Assembly: GCA_016933965.1 (NCBI GenBank)
Contig: JAFGTS010000002.1
Coordinates: 1-55,034, forward strand
Source of the DNA: Deltaproteobacteria bacterium
GTDB taxonomy: Bacteria; Desulfobacterota; Syntrophia; Syntrophales; UBA2210
Reading direction: 5' to 3'
Length of the DNA: 55,034 nucleotides
The notes beneath the pieces are model-generated. The model did no database searches. It saw nothing but the letters and a program-made list of their open reading frames with translations, and was not told where the DNA came from. Positions within the stretch are counted from its first letter, which is position 1. The number at the start of each line of letters is the position of its first letter. Both the position numbers and the translations under genes were made by a program. This document shows, piece by piece, positions 1 through 8,368 of this stretch.

Positions 1-39
1 AAAGAGTTACAGGTCAAACACCGTAACCCTTATTATAAC

Positions 40-115
<76 letters not shown>

Positions 116-163
116 TCGTGGAGTGCGTTTTTATATTAACATTATGGGATTGTCAAGGATAAG

Positions 164-2485
164 ATGCCAATCCTTACCTTGACTTTCCCGGTCGCTTTGA
201 ATAAGATTCCGTCAATTCATAATTGGTCGAATTATATGAAAAATCTATTAAAAAAGCTTGTTACGATCTCACCTTTGAAGATCAGCTGGCTGGTGATCAT
301 CATTGTTGCGGCCCTTTTCATCATGAATGTGGCCTTTTTTAATTTTCTCGAGCTGAAGAGCCTTGATCTGCGAATGATATCGCGGGGTGTCGGGACCCCC
401 GGTGACGAGACGCTTATTGCCGCCGTTGATGAGAAAAGCCTGAGCGAACTGGGCCAGTGGCCCTGGTCACGGACGGTGATCGCCCGGCTTATCGATACAC
501 TGCGGGAATACGGCGCGAAGGCGGTGGGATTCGACGTGGTCTTTGCCGAACCCGACGAGACATCGTCCGCCGAAGAGATCGAAGCGATCTCGAATGATAT
601 CCGGGGCCTCGGTTTTGAAGACGTGCGGGTCCTGCGTCTGCTGGAGGAAAAAAGAGCCGCCGCCGATACGGATGCCGTCCTTTCCGAGGCGTTGCGCCGT
701 GCAGGGAACGTGATTCTCGGTTATTTCTTTCATACCGGCGCGAGTGATATCGGTCATCTCAGCGAGGATGACCTCCGGAGAGGTCAGGAATACATCGCCG
801 GTTCGAAATACAAGATCGTTCAGATCAGGGGGAACCCGGCGAACCTTCCCGTCATCAGGGCGTATGGTGTCGTACCGAACATCGAACCCCTTTCACGTTC
901 GGCGCGTGCCGGCGGATATTTCAATTTTGTTCCCGATGTTGATGGAACAAACCGCTGGTGTCCGCTGGTGATTCAATTCGGTGATGACTTCTACCCGCCC
1001 CTGTCAATCGCGGTCCTTCAGCAATACCTTGAGGGGACCATGCCGGCCCTGCGGATCGAGGAATACGGTGTTGACGGGGTTGCGCTGGGTAACATCGACA
1101 TCCCGACGAACGAATCGGGAAAGATGCTCATTAATTATCTGGGACCGGCAAAGACCTTCCCACACTATTCGGTCACCGATATCCTCCACGGGCGGCTGGA
1201 TCCCGAACTTTTCAGAGGCAGGATCGTTCTCGTGGGCGCCACGGCGACGGGGATCTATGACCTGCGGGTGACCCCTTACAGCCCTGTCTATCCCGGCGTC
1301 GAGATGCATGCCACGGTGATCGATAATATTCTTCATGGAAATTTCATCCACCGGCCGGGCTGGATCGCCCTGCTGGACCTTCTGACCATCCTTTTGCTGG
1401 GGCTTATCACGGGGGTGTTGATCTCCCGGATGCGTGCCGTGTGGGGGCTCATCGTCTGCATCCTGATCCTCGCCCTCTATATGGCCGGTAACACCTGTGT
1501 CTTCAGCGCTTTCAATGTCTGGCTCAACATGGTGTATCCCGTACTGACCGTTCTCGCCGTATATGTGGGGATCACGGTTTACAAGTACGTTACGGAAGAA
1601 CGTGGGAAAAAGAAGATCCGCGGCGCGTTCCAGTATTATCTGACCGCCTCCGTCATAAACGAAATGCTGAAGGACCCCTCGAAATTGAAGCTGGGCGGGG
1701 ACAAGAAAGACCTCTCGGTGCTCTTTTCCGATATTCGCGGATTCACATCGATCTCCGAAAAGCTGACGCCGGAAGAACTGGTCCACCTCCTCAACGAATA
1801 CCTGACGGCTATGACCGATATCGTTTTCAAGTATGACGGACTCCTCGACAAATACATGGGAGACGCCATCATGGCCGTGTTCGGGGCGCCCCTGGACCAG
1901 CCCGATCATTCCTTCAGGGCCTGCAATACCGCCCTCGACATGATGGCGGAACTGAAGAAACTCCAGAAGAAATGGGAACAGGAAGGCCGCCCGGTTCTCG
2001 ATATCGGCGTCGGTATCAACTCAGGTGACATGGTCGTGGGGAACATGGGTTCCGAGATGCGTTTCGATTACACCGTCATGGGAGACAGCGTGAATCTCGG
2101 GTCCCGGCTTGAAGGGATAAACAAGGAATACGGAACGAATATCGTCATCAGCGAATATACCTATGAGAAGGTGAGGGACAAACTCCTCTGCCGGCAGCTG
2201 GACGCCGTGAAAGTAAAGGGAAAGGCGCTTCCCGTCAAGATATACGAGCTCATGGGTAAACAGGGAGAGGACGGAGACTGGGCGGCCCTTGCCGCCGCTT
2301 TTGAGAAGGGACTGGAAAAATACAGGAACTGTCAATGGGATGAGGCTATTGCCGCCTTTGAAGGCGTGCTTGCCATGGCTCCCGGTGACGGTCCGTCCCG
2401 TTTGTACATCAGCCGGTGCCGCGAGCTTAAGGAAAACCCGCCCGGCGACGACTGGGACGGTGTGTTCACCATGACCAGGAAATAA
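164..2485 (+). CDS. CHASE2-domain class III adenylate cyclase
   Basis: Predicted membrane-bound adenylate cyclase of 773 residues that makes cyclic AMP from ATP in the cytoplasm. After a short N-terminal tail there is one membrane segment (about residues 41-60), a periplasmic CHASE2 sensor region (about 62-395, beginning with the typical FLELKSLDLR and containing GFDVVFAEPD), then three closely spaced membrane segments (about 400-480). The cyclase domain covers about 518-690. The metal-binding aspartates are D523 (FSDIRGF) and D567 (GDAIMAVF), and the lysine of DKYMGD with the aspartate of MGDSVNLGSRLE fit ATP rather than GTP. A TPR-like tail follows. AAGGA five bases upstream supports the start at 164; an in-frame ATG at 236 is an alternative. 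It runs in the same direction as alr and the ligases, 34 bases upstream. The CHASE2 ligand is unknown. Confidence 0.9.
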   Translation: MPILTLTFPVALNKIPSIHNWSNYMKNLLKKLVTISPLKISWLVIIIVAALFIMNVAFFNFLELKSLDLRMISRGVGTPGDETLIAAVDEKSLSELGQWPWSRTVIARLIDTLREYGAKAVGFDVVFAEPDETSSAEEIEAISNDIRGLGFEDVRVLRLLEEKRAAADTDAVLSEALRRAGNVILGYFFHTGASDIGHLSEDDLRRGQEYIAGSKYKIVQIRGNPANLPVIRAYGVVPNIEPLSRSARAGGYFNFVPDVDGTNRWCPLVIQFGDDFYPPLSIAVLQQYLEGTMPALRIEEYGVDGVALGNIDIPTNESGKMLINYLGPAKTFPHYSVTDILHGRLDPELFRGRIVLVGATATGIYDLRVTPYSPVYPGVEMHATVIDNILHGNFIHRPGWIALLDLLTILLLGLITGVLISRMRAVWGLIVCILILALYMAGNTCVFSAFNVWLNMVYPVLTVLAVYVGITVYKYVTEERGKKKIRGAFQYYLTASVINEMLKDPSKLKLGGDKKDLSVLFSDIRGFTSISEKLTPEELVHLLNEYLTAMTDIVFKYDGLLDKYMGDAIMAVFGAPLDQPDHSFRACNTALDMMAELKKLQKKWEQEGRPVLDIGVGINSGDMVVGNMGSEMRFDYTVMGDSVNLGSRLEGINKEYGTNIVISEYTYEKVRDKLLCRQLDAVKVKGKALPVKIYELMGKQGEDGDWAALAAAFEKGLEKYRNCQWDEAIAAFEGVLAMAPGDGPSRLYISRCRELKENPPGDDWDGVFTMTRK

Positions 2486-2519
2486 TTTGCGAAAGGGATC
2501 GGTCGGCGACGTATAGACG

Positions 2520-4514
2520 ATGAATGCGGGATATGCCACGGGAACGGGGACAGAACAACGGGGATCGGAAACTCACAGATACCGGAGCTGGGTCGAGATC
2601 GACCTCGACAATTTCAGGAACAACTGGGAAGAGATCAAAGAGCTGACGGGACCGGCGGTCGGCGTCCTTCAGGTGGTAAAGGCGGACGCTTACGGCCATG
2701 GGGCCATTGAGATATCAAAGGCAGCCCTGAAGAACGGCGCCTGTTGTCTCGGCGTCGCCAACGCCGATGAAGGGATACAGCTCAGGATCAGCGGTATCAG
2801 CGCTCCCATCGTGATCCTGAGTCCTTCCACCTATTCGGAAATAGATCAGATCGTCAAGTACCGGCTGATACCTTCGGTCTCGGATGTTCAGTTCGCGAGG
2901 CGGCTCAACGAACGGTTCGAATCTGAGCGTTCAAAGGCCCCCGTTCATCTTGAGGTTGACACGGGAATGGGGCGGGGCGGCACGATCTATCCCGAAGCGG
3001 TGGACATGGTGGAAACCGTCATGAAACTTCCCCGCATCGAGGTGGCGGGCATCTTCTCCCATCTGTCATCAAGTGAAGAGGAAGACGAGGAATACAATCG
3101 TTTCCAGTGGGAACGGTTCCGCACGATACTGGAGGAACTTGAACGGAGAGGGATCAGGATACCCCTGCGCCATATTTCGAACAGCGGCGGTATCCTGAAC
3201 TTCCCTTCCTTTCATCTGGATATGGTGCGGCCCGGTATCATGACCTACGGAATTTACCCGTCGCCGAAAACGGAGGCAAAAGCGTCACTGGCGCCGGTGA
3301 TGAGTTTCAAGACCACCATCGTGCTGATAAAGGACTTTCCGGAGAACTACAGCATCGGGTACGGTCGCGCCTACGTCACGAAACGGCCGTCGCGCATTGC
3401 AACGATACCCGTCGGGTACGGCGACGGCTACGGGTTCATCCTTTCGAACCAGGCCGAGGCCCTGATACGGGGGAAACGGGTACCCATCGTGGGCCGCATA
3501 TCCATGGATATGTGCACCCTTGATGTCACGGACATTGCGGATTGCGAGGTGGGTGACGAGGTGGTCCTCATGGGGCGGCAGGGCAGCGAGTATATCAGCG
3601 CCAATGAGATCGCCCGGAAGGCGGGGACGATCAGCTATGAAGTGCTGTGCGTCCTGGGAAAACGGGCCCCGCGGGTCTTCGTCAACAAGGGAGAGCCCGG
3701 CGCTGTGGAACCGAGGCTGCGGAGAATATTTGTGCCCGATGAAGAAAAATCATTTGCCCGGATAGACAGCATGATACGCAGTTGTTTCCAGGCGAGGGCG
3801 GAAAGCGTCGATCTGGGCGATGCCATATATTATGAGATGTTTGAGACGCTCTTCGGCAGGGAGGACCGGCAGCTCGAGCTGCGGAGCGGGTTCATATACG
3901 ACATCAGGGTGAGCGATATTCCCCCGGGCGAAGGCGACGTACGGACCATCAGTGATTATTTCCGGGTGGCGACGCATATCGAATACACGAAGGTGCTGAG
4001 AAATCCCCTGTTCATGATCGGCTGCGCCCTGAACAACACCCAGCTCGCGGCGCTCTTTGAAGAGGAGAAATGTGAGTACCGGTGGCTTATCCATGGCAGG
4101 AACGAAGAGATCGGTGAGGCGGATTTTACCGTCGCGGCCGTCCGGATCGACGGCCAGGCGGTTCCCATCGTCCGCTCCGGCAACACTAAGCGGGGCTATG
4201 AGGTCTGGTGCGGCGGCGACGAGCTGATCGAAAAAATGAACCGGGACGTGAAAATAGAGATTGAGATTGTCACGAAAAAGTATAAAAGCAGCAATTATTT
4301 TTCCGTATATCTGGCCTACCCGACACGGGGCATGGAGATCAACTTCCACTACGGGGAAACGGATCTCAAGAACGTCCGGGAGGTGAGCTTTTTTGCCGGC
4401 AGGCACCCCTATCCGGATGTTTCCATCGACAGGGGCCGGTCGGTGACATTGAAGATCAGTGACGATGACTGGGTCTTTCCGAACAGCGGCGTCACCTTTC
4501 TCTGGGAACTGTGA
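2520..4514 (+). CDS. alr: Alanine racemase with long unknown C-terminal extension
   Basis: Residues about 20-388 form a complete PLP-dependent alanine racemase (fold type III), which interconverts L- and D-alanine for peptidoglycan. The cofactor lysine is K54 in VVKADAYGHG. The GMGRGG, HISNSGG, VRPGI, GYGDGYG and GRISMDM motifs follow in family order. Ordinary racemases end near 360-390 residues, but this one continues for about 276 more, to 664. I do not recognise that tail. It is rich in charged beta-type sequence, ends in a segment DDDWVFPNSGVTFLWEL, and has no membrane segment. The N-terminal 20 residues are also unusual and lack a good ribosome site, so the start is uncertain. A D-Ala-D-Ala-ligase-type gene follows after 32 bases, which suggests a shared transcript. 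The racemase call is firm; the role of the extension is unknown. Confidence 0.9.
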   Translation: MNAGYATGTGTEQRGSETHRYRSWVEIDLDNFRNNWEEIKELTGPAVGVLQVVKADAYGHGAIEISKAALKNGACCLGVANADEGIQLRISGISAPIVILSPSTYSEIDQIVKYRLIPSVSDVQFARRLNERFESERSKAPVHLEVDTGMGRGGTIYPEAVDMVETVMKLPRIEVAGIFSHLSSSEEEDEEYNRFQWERFRTILEELERRGIRIPLRHISNSGGILNFPSFHLDMVRPGIMTYGIYPSPKTEAKASLAPVMSFKTTIVLIKDFPENYSIGYGRAYVTKRPSRIATIPVGYGDGYGFILSNQAEALIRGKRVPIVGRISMDMCTLDVTDIADCEVGDEVVLMGRQGSEYISANEIARKAGTISYEVLCVLGKRAPRVFVNKGEPGAVEPRLRRIFVPDEEKSFARIDSMIRSCFQARAESVDLGDAIYYEMFETLFGREDRQLELRSGFIYDIRVSDIPPGEGDVRTISDYFRVATHIEYTKVLRNPLFMIGCALNNTQLAALFEEEKCEYRWLIHGRNEEIGEADFTVAAVRIDGQAVPIVRSGNTKRGYEVWCGGDELIEKMNRDVKIEIEIVTKKYKSSNYFSVYLAYPTRGMEINFHYGETDLKNVREVSFFAGRHPYPDVSIDRGRSVTLKISDDDWVFPNSGVTFLWEL

Positions 4515-4546
4515 AAGGCGGGGATATTCACAAGGGATCGGGTTTT

Positions 4547-5602
4547 ATGGAAAAAACGCGTGTAGGGATCATACTGGGCGGCATGTCCTCGGAACGGGAG
4601 GTCTCTCTCAACAGTGGAAGGAACGTGTTCGACAACATGGACCGGGAACGCTATGAACCGGTGCCGCTCTTCATGGATTCGGCGGGAATGCTCTGGCATA
4701 TCCCCTGGCAGCTTGTATCGCAGAATACCACGGTGGATGTGGAGGAACGCCTGGAGAAGGAGGCCCGGAGAATGCCTTACGAGGGGCTGAGGGACCATAT
4801 CGACTTCGCGTTCATAGCGCTTCACGGAAAATACGGCGATGACGGCTGCATCCAGGGGTTGCTGGAGCTTTTGAACATACCCTATACGGGACCCGGCGTG
4901 CTCGCCTCCGCCCTGGGGATGGACAAGCACATACAGCAGAAAATCCTCCGGGCGGCGGGTCTTCATGTCCCCGAGAGCCGGGTCGTGGAGCGTTCCGAGT
5001 GGGAGCACGATGCCGGCTCCGTGAGCTCGAGCATACTGGACACCTTCGGCATTCCCTGCGTGACGAAACCGACCCGCGAGGGTTCAAGTATCGGCGTTAC
5101 CATCATCCGGGATGAGAGCATGCTGCCGCAGGCCATGGAAACCGCCTTTCAATGGGACCGGCGGGTTCTCGTCGAAGAGTTCCTGTCGGGAACGGAGTTC
5201 TCCTGCATCGTCCTGGAGGAGGACGGGACCCCCCGGCCGCTCAGCGTTACCGAGATCCATCCCCGGGACATGTACTTCTCCTATGATGACAAGTACATGC
5301 CCGGACGCTGCCGGAAGTTCACGCCGCCCCGTACGATCGACCCCGACGTGGTGGAACGGATAAAGGAGGAAGTGGTCAGGGCCTTCGAAGCCCTGGGATT
5401 CAGGTCCTACGGCAGGATCGACGGGTTCATCCTGGAGTCGGGCGAGGTGATGATCACCGATCCCAATTCATCATCGGGCATGGCGCCCTCGTCCTTTTTC
5501 TTTGAGCAGGCCGCGGAAGAGGGAATGCTTCCCTCCATGATCATCACCAGGCTGATCGAATGTTCCCGGCAGGTCCATGCGGAGAAGAAGGGGCCCCTCT
5601 GA
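4547..5602 (+). CDS. D-Ala-D-Ala ligase family ATP-grasp enzyme, paralogue 1
   Basis: ATP-grasp ligase of 351 residues resembling Ddl, which joins two D-alanines for the peptidoglycan stem. Counterparts of E. coli DdlB residues can be read directly: E15 in GGMSSEREVSL, the ALHGKYGDDG loop, the lysine of GMDKH, the lysine of TKPTREGSSIG (S150 and S151 present) and the omega-loop pair K215-Y216 in YDDKY. R255 is present in YGRID. The Mg-binding E270 is replaced by Asp, however, and the usual NTSPGMT reads NSSSGMA. I chose ATG 4547 because the family motif starts just after it and AAGGG lies about 11 bases upstream; an in-frame GTG at 4511 overlaps the alr stop. Likely a D-Ala-D-Ala or related dipeptide ligase; the exact second substrate is not certain. 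Confidence 0.82.
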   Translation: MEKTRVGIILGGMSSEREVSLNSGRNVFDNMDRERYEPVPLFMDSAGMLWHIPWQLVSQNTTVDVEERLEKEARRMPYEGLRDHIDFAFIALHGKYGDDGCIQGLLELLNIPYTGPGVLASALGMDKHIQQKILRAAGLHVPESRVVERSEWEHDAGSVSSSILDTFGIPCVTKPTREGSSIGVTIIRDESMLPQAMETAFQWDRRVLVEEFLSGTEFSCIVLEEDGTPRPLSVTEIHPRDMYFSYDDKYMPGRCRKFTPPRTIDPDVVERIKEEVVRAFEALGFRSYGRIDGFILESGEVMITDPNSSSGMAPSSFFFEQAAEEGMLPSMIITRLIECSRQVHAEKKGPL

Positions 5603-5698
5603 AATGATGACCGCTGAAGGGAACAGAGGTTCTGAGAGGAAGAGAAATACGGTGATATGCACGATCGAAAGCAGCGATAGGGGAGAAAAACAGTTGGC

Positions 5699-6763
5699 AT
5701 GGTGATGAAAAAGAACGGAAAGATCCGGGTCGGTGTTATTCTGGGAGGGATGTCCTCGGAGAGGGAGATCTCCCTTGAGAGCGGGAGAAACATACATAGC
5801 AAACTGAACCGGGAAAAATACGAACCCCTGGCGTTGTTCATGGATCCCCGGGGTGCCCTCTGGGAGATTCCCATCAAGCTTCTGATGCGTAATTCGACGC
5901 AGGATATCGAGATGGACCTGGAAGGGGAGGCCCGGCGGGTTCCCTATGAAGACCTGGGGAACCATGTCGATATTGTCTATATCGGGCTTCACGGCAAGTA
6001 CGGGGAGGACGGGTGCCTGCAGGGGCTCCTGGAACTCCTGAACATACCCTACGTGGGATCGGGCGTGCTCGCCTCCGCCCTGGGCATGGACAAGTATAAC
6101 GCGCGGCGTATCCTCGAGATCGAGGGGATCGAGGTGCCGAAAACCCTGCCGGTTACCGCGAGAGCATGGAAAGATTCTCGACAGGAGATACAGAAAAGGG
6201 TAAAAGAAACAATCGGTTTTCCCTGTGTCGTGAAGCCTTCCCGGGAAGGGTGCAGCACGGCCGTCATGAAGGTGGTTACGTCCGAAGGGATCGATGCCGC
6301 TATGGAAGCGGCCCTTGTCTGGGATCCGCTGGTCCTGGTGGAGGAATTTCTCGAAGGTATGGAGGTGACCTGTGGTGTCCTTGGAAACGACGAGCCCAGG
6401 GCCCTGACTCCCTCCGAAACGATTCCGACGACGGACATCCTGACCCTTGAAGACAAGTTTCTGTACGGTCAGGGAGAGAACAAGACGCCGGCGCGACTTC
6501 CCGAAACGGTTCTGAAAAAAATTCAGGAGACGGCGGTGAGGGTATTCAAGGCACTCGGCCTCAACGTGTATGCCAGGATCGATATGTTCGTTCTCAAGGA
6601 CGGCCGTGTGGTGGTGCTGGAACCGAATACTCTTCCCGGAATGACGCCGTCCACGGTACTCTTTCACCAGGCGGCGGAATCGGGGATCAGCCAGACCGAA
6701 CTGATGGACCGGGTGATCGATCTCTCGTTCGAGGCGCACCGGAACAAGCGGGGACCCCTGTAA
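5699..6763 (+). CDS. D-Ala-D-Ala ligase family ATP-grasp enzyme, paralogue 2
   Basis: Second ATP-grasp ligase, 354 residues, clearly homologous to the upstream paralogue along its whole length (for example GGMSSERE, LHGKYG-DG, QGLLELLNIPY and GVLASALGMDK are shared). The Mg ligands are intact in VLEPNTLPGMT. Two positions that shape specificity in DdlB are changed: S150 is Cys (REGCSTAV) and Y216 is Phe (LEDKFLYG). Phe at the Y216 position is known in Leuconostoc-type ligases that make D-Ala-D-lactate. This enzyme may therefore make a depsipeptide or another D-Ala-D-X product, which is inference. The start at 5699 is followed by an in-frame ATG at 5705, with GGGGAG upstream. Its stop lies three bases before mlaE. 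Confidence 0.8.
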   Translation: MVMKKNGKIRVGVILGGMSSEREISLESGRNIHSKLNREKYEPLALFMDPRGALWEIPIKLLMRNSTQDIEMDLEGEARRVPYEDLGNHVDIVYIGLHGKYGEDGCLQGLLELLNIPYVGSGVLASALGMDKYNARRILEIEGIEVPKTLPVTARAWKDSRQEIQKRVKETIGFPCVVKPSREGCSTAVMKVVTSEGIDAAMEAALVWDPLVLVEEFLEGMEVTCGVLGNDEPRALTPSETIPTTDILTLEDKFLYGQGENKTPARLPETVLKKIQETAVRVFKALGLNVYARIDMFVLKDGRVVVLEPNTLPGMTPSTVLFHQAAESGISQTELMDRVIDLSFEAHRNKRGPL

Positions 6764-6765
6764 GA

Positions 6766-7545
6766 ATGAACAGCACAGCGGCGTTGCTCGACAAACTGGG
6801 ACGACTGGTCCTCAACCACGTGGAGGAGATGGGAAAGATACTCATCTTCTTTCTTTCCACCGTGAGATGGGCCGTTCGTCCTCCCTTGAAACTGCGTCTC
6901 ATATTCAAACAGATGGAGTTTGTGGGAGTCAAATCGACCTTCGTGGTGGTTCTGACCGGGACCTTCACGGGCATGGTCATGGCGTTGCAGGGATACTACG
7001 GTTTCAGCATGTTCAATGCCGAGAGCCTCGTCGGATCCACCGTGGCGCTGGGATTGACGCGCGAACTGGGGCCGGTCCTGACCGCTCTCATGGTGACCGC
7101 CCGGGCCGGGTCGGCAATGGCAGCCGAGCTGGGAAGCATGCGGGTCACCGAACAGATAGACGCACTGTCGGTAATGGCGGCGAATCCCATGAAGTACCTC
7201 GTCGTTCCCCGGATCGTCGCCGGCGTGATCATGCTTCCGATCCTTACTATTCTCTCCGACTTTGTCGGGATCCTGGGAGGATATTTCGTCGGTGTTTCCG
7301 TGCTGGGCATCAATGCCGGCGCTTTTGTGAACAACATCTATGACATGGTCGGCCTTGACGATATCTACAACGGGCTCATCAAGGCCGCCGTTTTCGGCTT
7401 TATCCTGTCCCTCTTCGGCTGTTACAAGGGATTCAATAATGAAGGAGGCGCCGAGGGAGTCGGCAAGGCCACGACGGAAGCCGTGGTGCTCTCGTCGGTG
7501 TATATCCTGGTAAGTGATTATTTCCTGACGGCGATTATGTTCTGA
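6766..7545 (+). CDS. mlaE: MlaE-family ABC transporter permease
   Basis: Inner-membrane permease of an MCE-type lipid transporter, 259 residues, the normal length for MlaE. After an amphipathic N-terminal stretch there are about five hydrophobic segments. The family core is clear: FVVVLTGTFTGMVMALQGYY, GSTVALGLTRELGPVLTALMVTARAGSAMAAELGSM (residues about 85-120) and the VTEQIDAL motif. It should form the membrane channel that moves phospholipid between inner membrane and MCE tunnel. It begins two bases after the preceding ligase stop and ends two bases before mlaF, so the genes are probably co-transcribed. No mlaB or mlaC homologue is seen in the window. Confidence 0.93.
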   Translation: MNSTAALLDKLGRLVLNHVEEMGKILIFFLSTVRWAVRPPLKLRLIFKQMEFVGVKSTFVVVLTGTFTGMVMALQGYYGFSMFNAESLVGSTVALGLTRELGPVLTALMVTARAGSAMAAELGSMRVTEQIDALSVMAANPMKYLVVPRIVAGVIMLPILTILSDFVGILGGYFVGVSVLGINAGAFVNNIYDMVGLDDIYNGLIKAAVFGFILSLFGCYKGFNNEGGAEGVGKATTEAVVLSSVYILVSDYFLTAIMF

Positions 7546-7547
7546 TC

Positions 7548-8297
7548 ATGATAAAAATGGTTAATCTTCACAAATCCTTCGGCCCGCAGGAAGTCCTGCG
7601 CGGCCTCGAACTCGAGATAACCGAGGGGGAAACCACGGTCATCATCGGCCAGAGCGGCGGCGGAAAGAGCGTGCTTCTCAAGCATATCATCGGGCTTTTG
7701 AAACCCGATCTCGGACAGGTCATCTTCGAGGGAAAAGACATAACCCGAATGGACGACAGGGAGCTGAACGAAGTAAGGAAAAAATTCGGCATGCTTTTTC
7801 AGGGCGCGGCCCTGTTCGATTCCATGACCGTTGGTGAAAACGTGGCGTTTCCCCTGCGGGAACATACGAAAAAGACCGATGAGGAGATCCGGGAGATCGT
7901 CAACGACCGGCTCAGGGCCGTGGGGCTGCCGGGGGTTGAGAATAAAATGCCCTCGGAACTGAGCGGCGGCATGAAGAAACGGGCCGGCCTGGCCCGGGCG
8001 ATCGCCATGCATCCCCAGGTGGTCCTGTTCGATGAGCCGACGACGGGACTGGATCCGGTGACGGCGGAGGCGATAAACCAGCTCATTATCGAGACGCAGC
8101 GGCAGTTCAACCTGACCTGCGTGGCCACCAGCCATGATATGAAATCCATATTCACCATCGGTCACAAGATAGCAATGCTGTACGACGGCAAGGTGGTCGC
8201 TTTCGGAACGCCGGAAGAGATACGCCAGTCATCGAACGAGGTGGTCCAGCAGTTCATCCATGGTAAGCTGGACGGTCCGATTCACATGAACGGGTAG
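7548..8297 (+). CDS. mlaF: MlaF-family ABC transporter ATPase
   Basis: ATPase subunit of 249 residues that powers the MlaE permease from the cytoplasmic face. The Walker A motif is GQSGGGKS (about residues 38-45), the Q-loop lies in MLFQGAALFDSM, the ABC signature is ELSGGMKKRAGLARA, and Walker B is VVLFDEPTTGLDP, with the H-loop in ATSHDMKS. The KKR after the signature and the GLDPVTA segment are typical of the Mla/Ttg2A branch rather than of sugar or peptide importers. It lies between the permease and MCE genes in the usual order. All catalytic motifs are intact. Confidence 0.93.
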   Translation: MIKMVNLHKSFGPQEVLRGLELEITEGETTVIIGQSGGGKSVLLKHIIGLLKPDLGQVIFEGKDITRMDDRELNEVRKKFGMLFQGAALFDSMTVGENVAFPLREHTKKTDEEIREIVNDRLRAVGLPGVENKMPSELSGGMKKRAGLARAIAMHPQVVLFDEPTTGLDPVTAEAINQLIIETQRQFNLTCVATSHDMKSIFTIGHKIAMLYDGKVVAFGTPEEIRQSSNEVVQQFIHGKLDGPIHMNG

Positions 8298-8368
8298 GGC
8301 GATGAGACGGCGGCGGAACCGCTGCGGGAAACCGTACAACACGTTTCAATAACGACACGGGGCGCATT

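Noticed and set aside
1004-1909. 301-codon minus-strand frame inside the cyclase gene
   Set aside because: It is antisense to a gene with clear catalytic motifs, has no recognisable domain, and is a shadow caused by codon bias.
5471-6739. 422-codon minus-strand frame across both ligase genes
   Set aside because: It is antisense to two intact ATP-grasp enzymes and also covers their spacer; the sequence is rich in His and Arg as usual for shadows.
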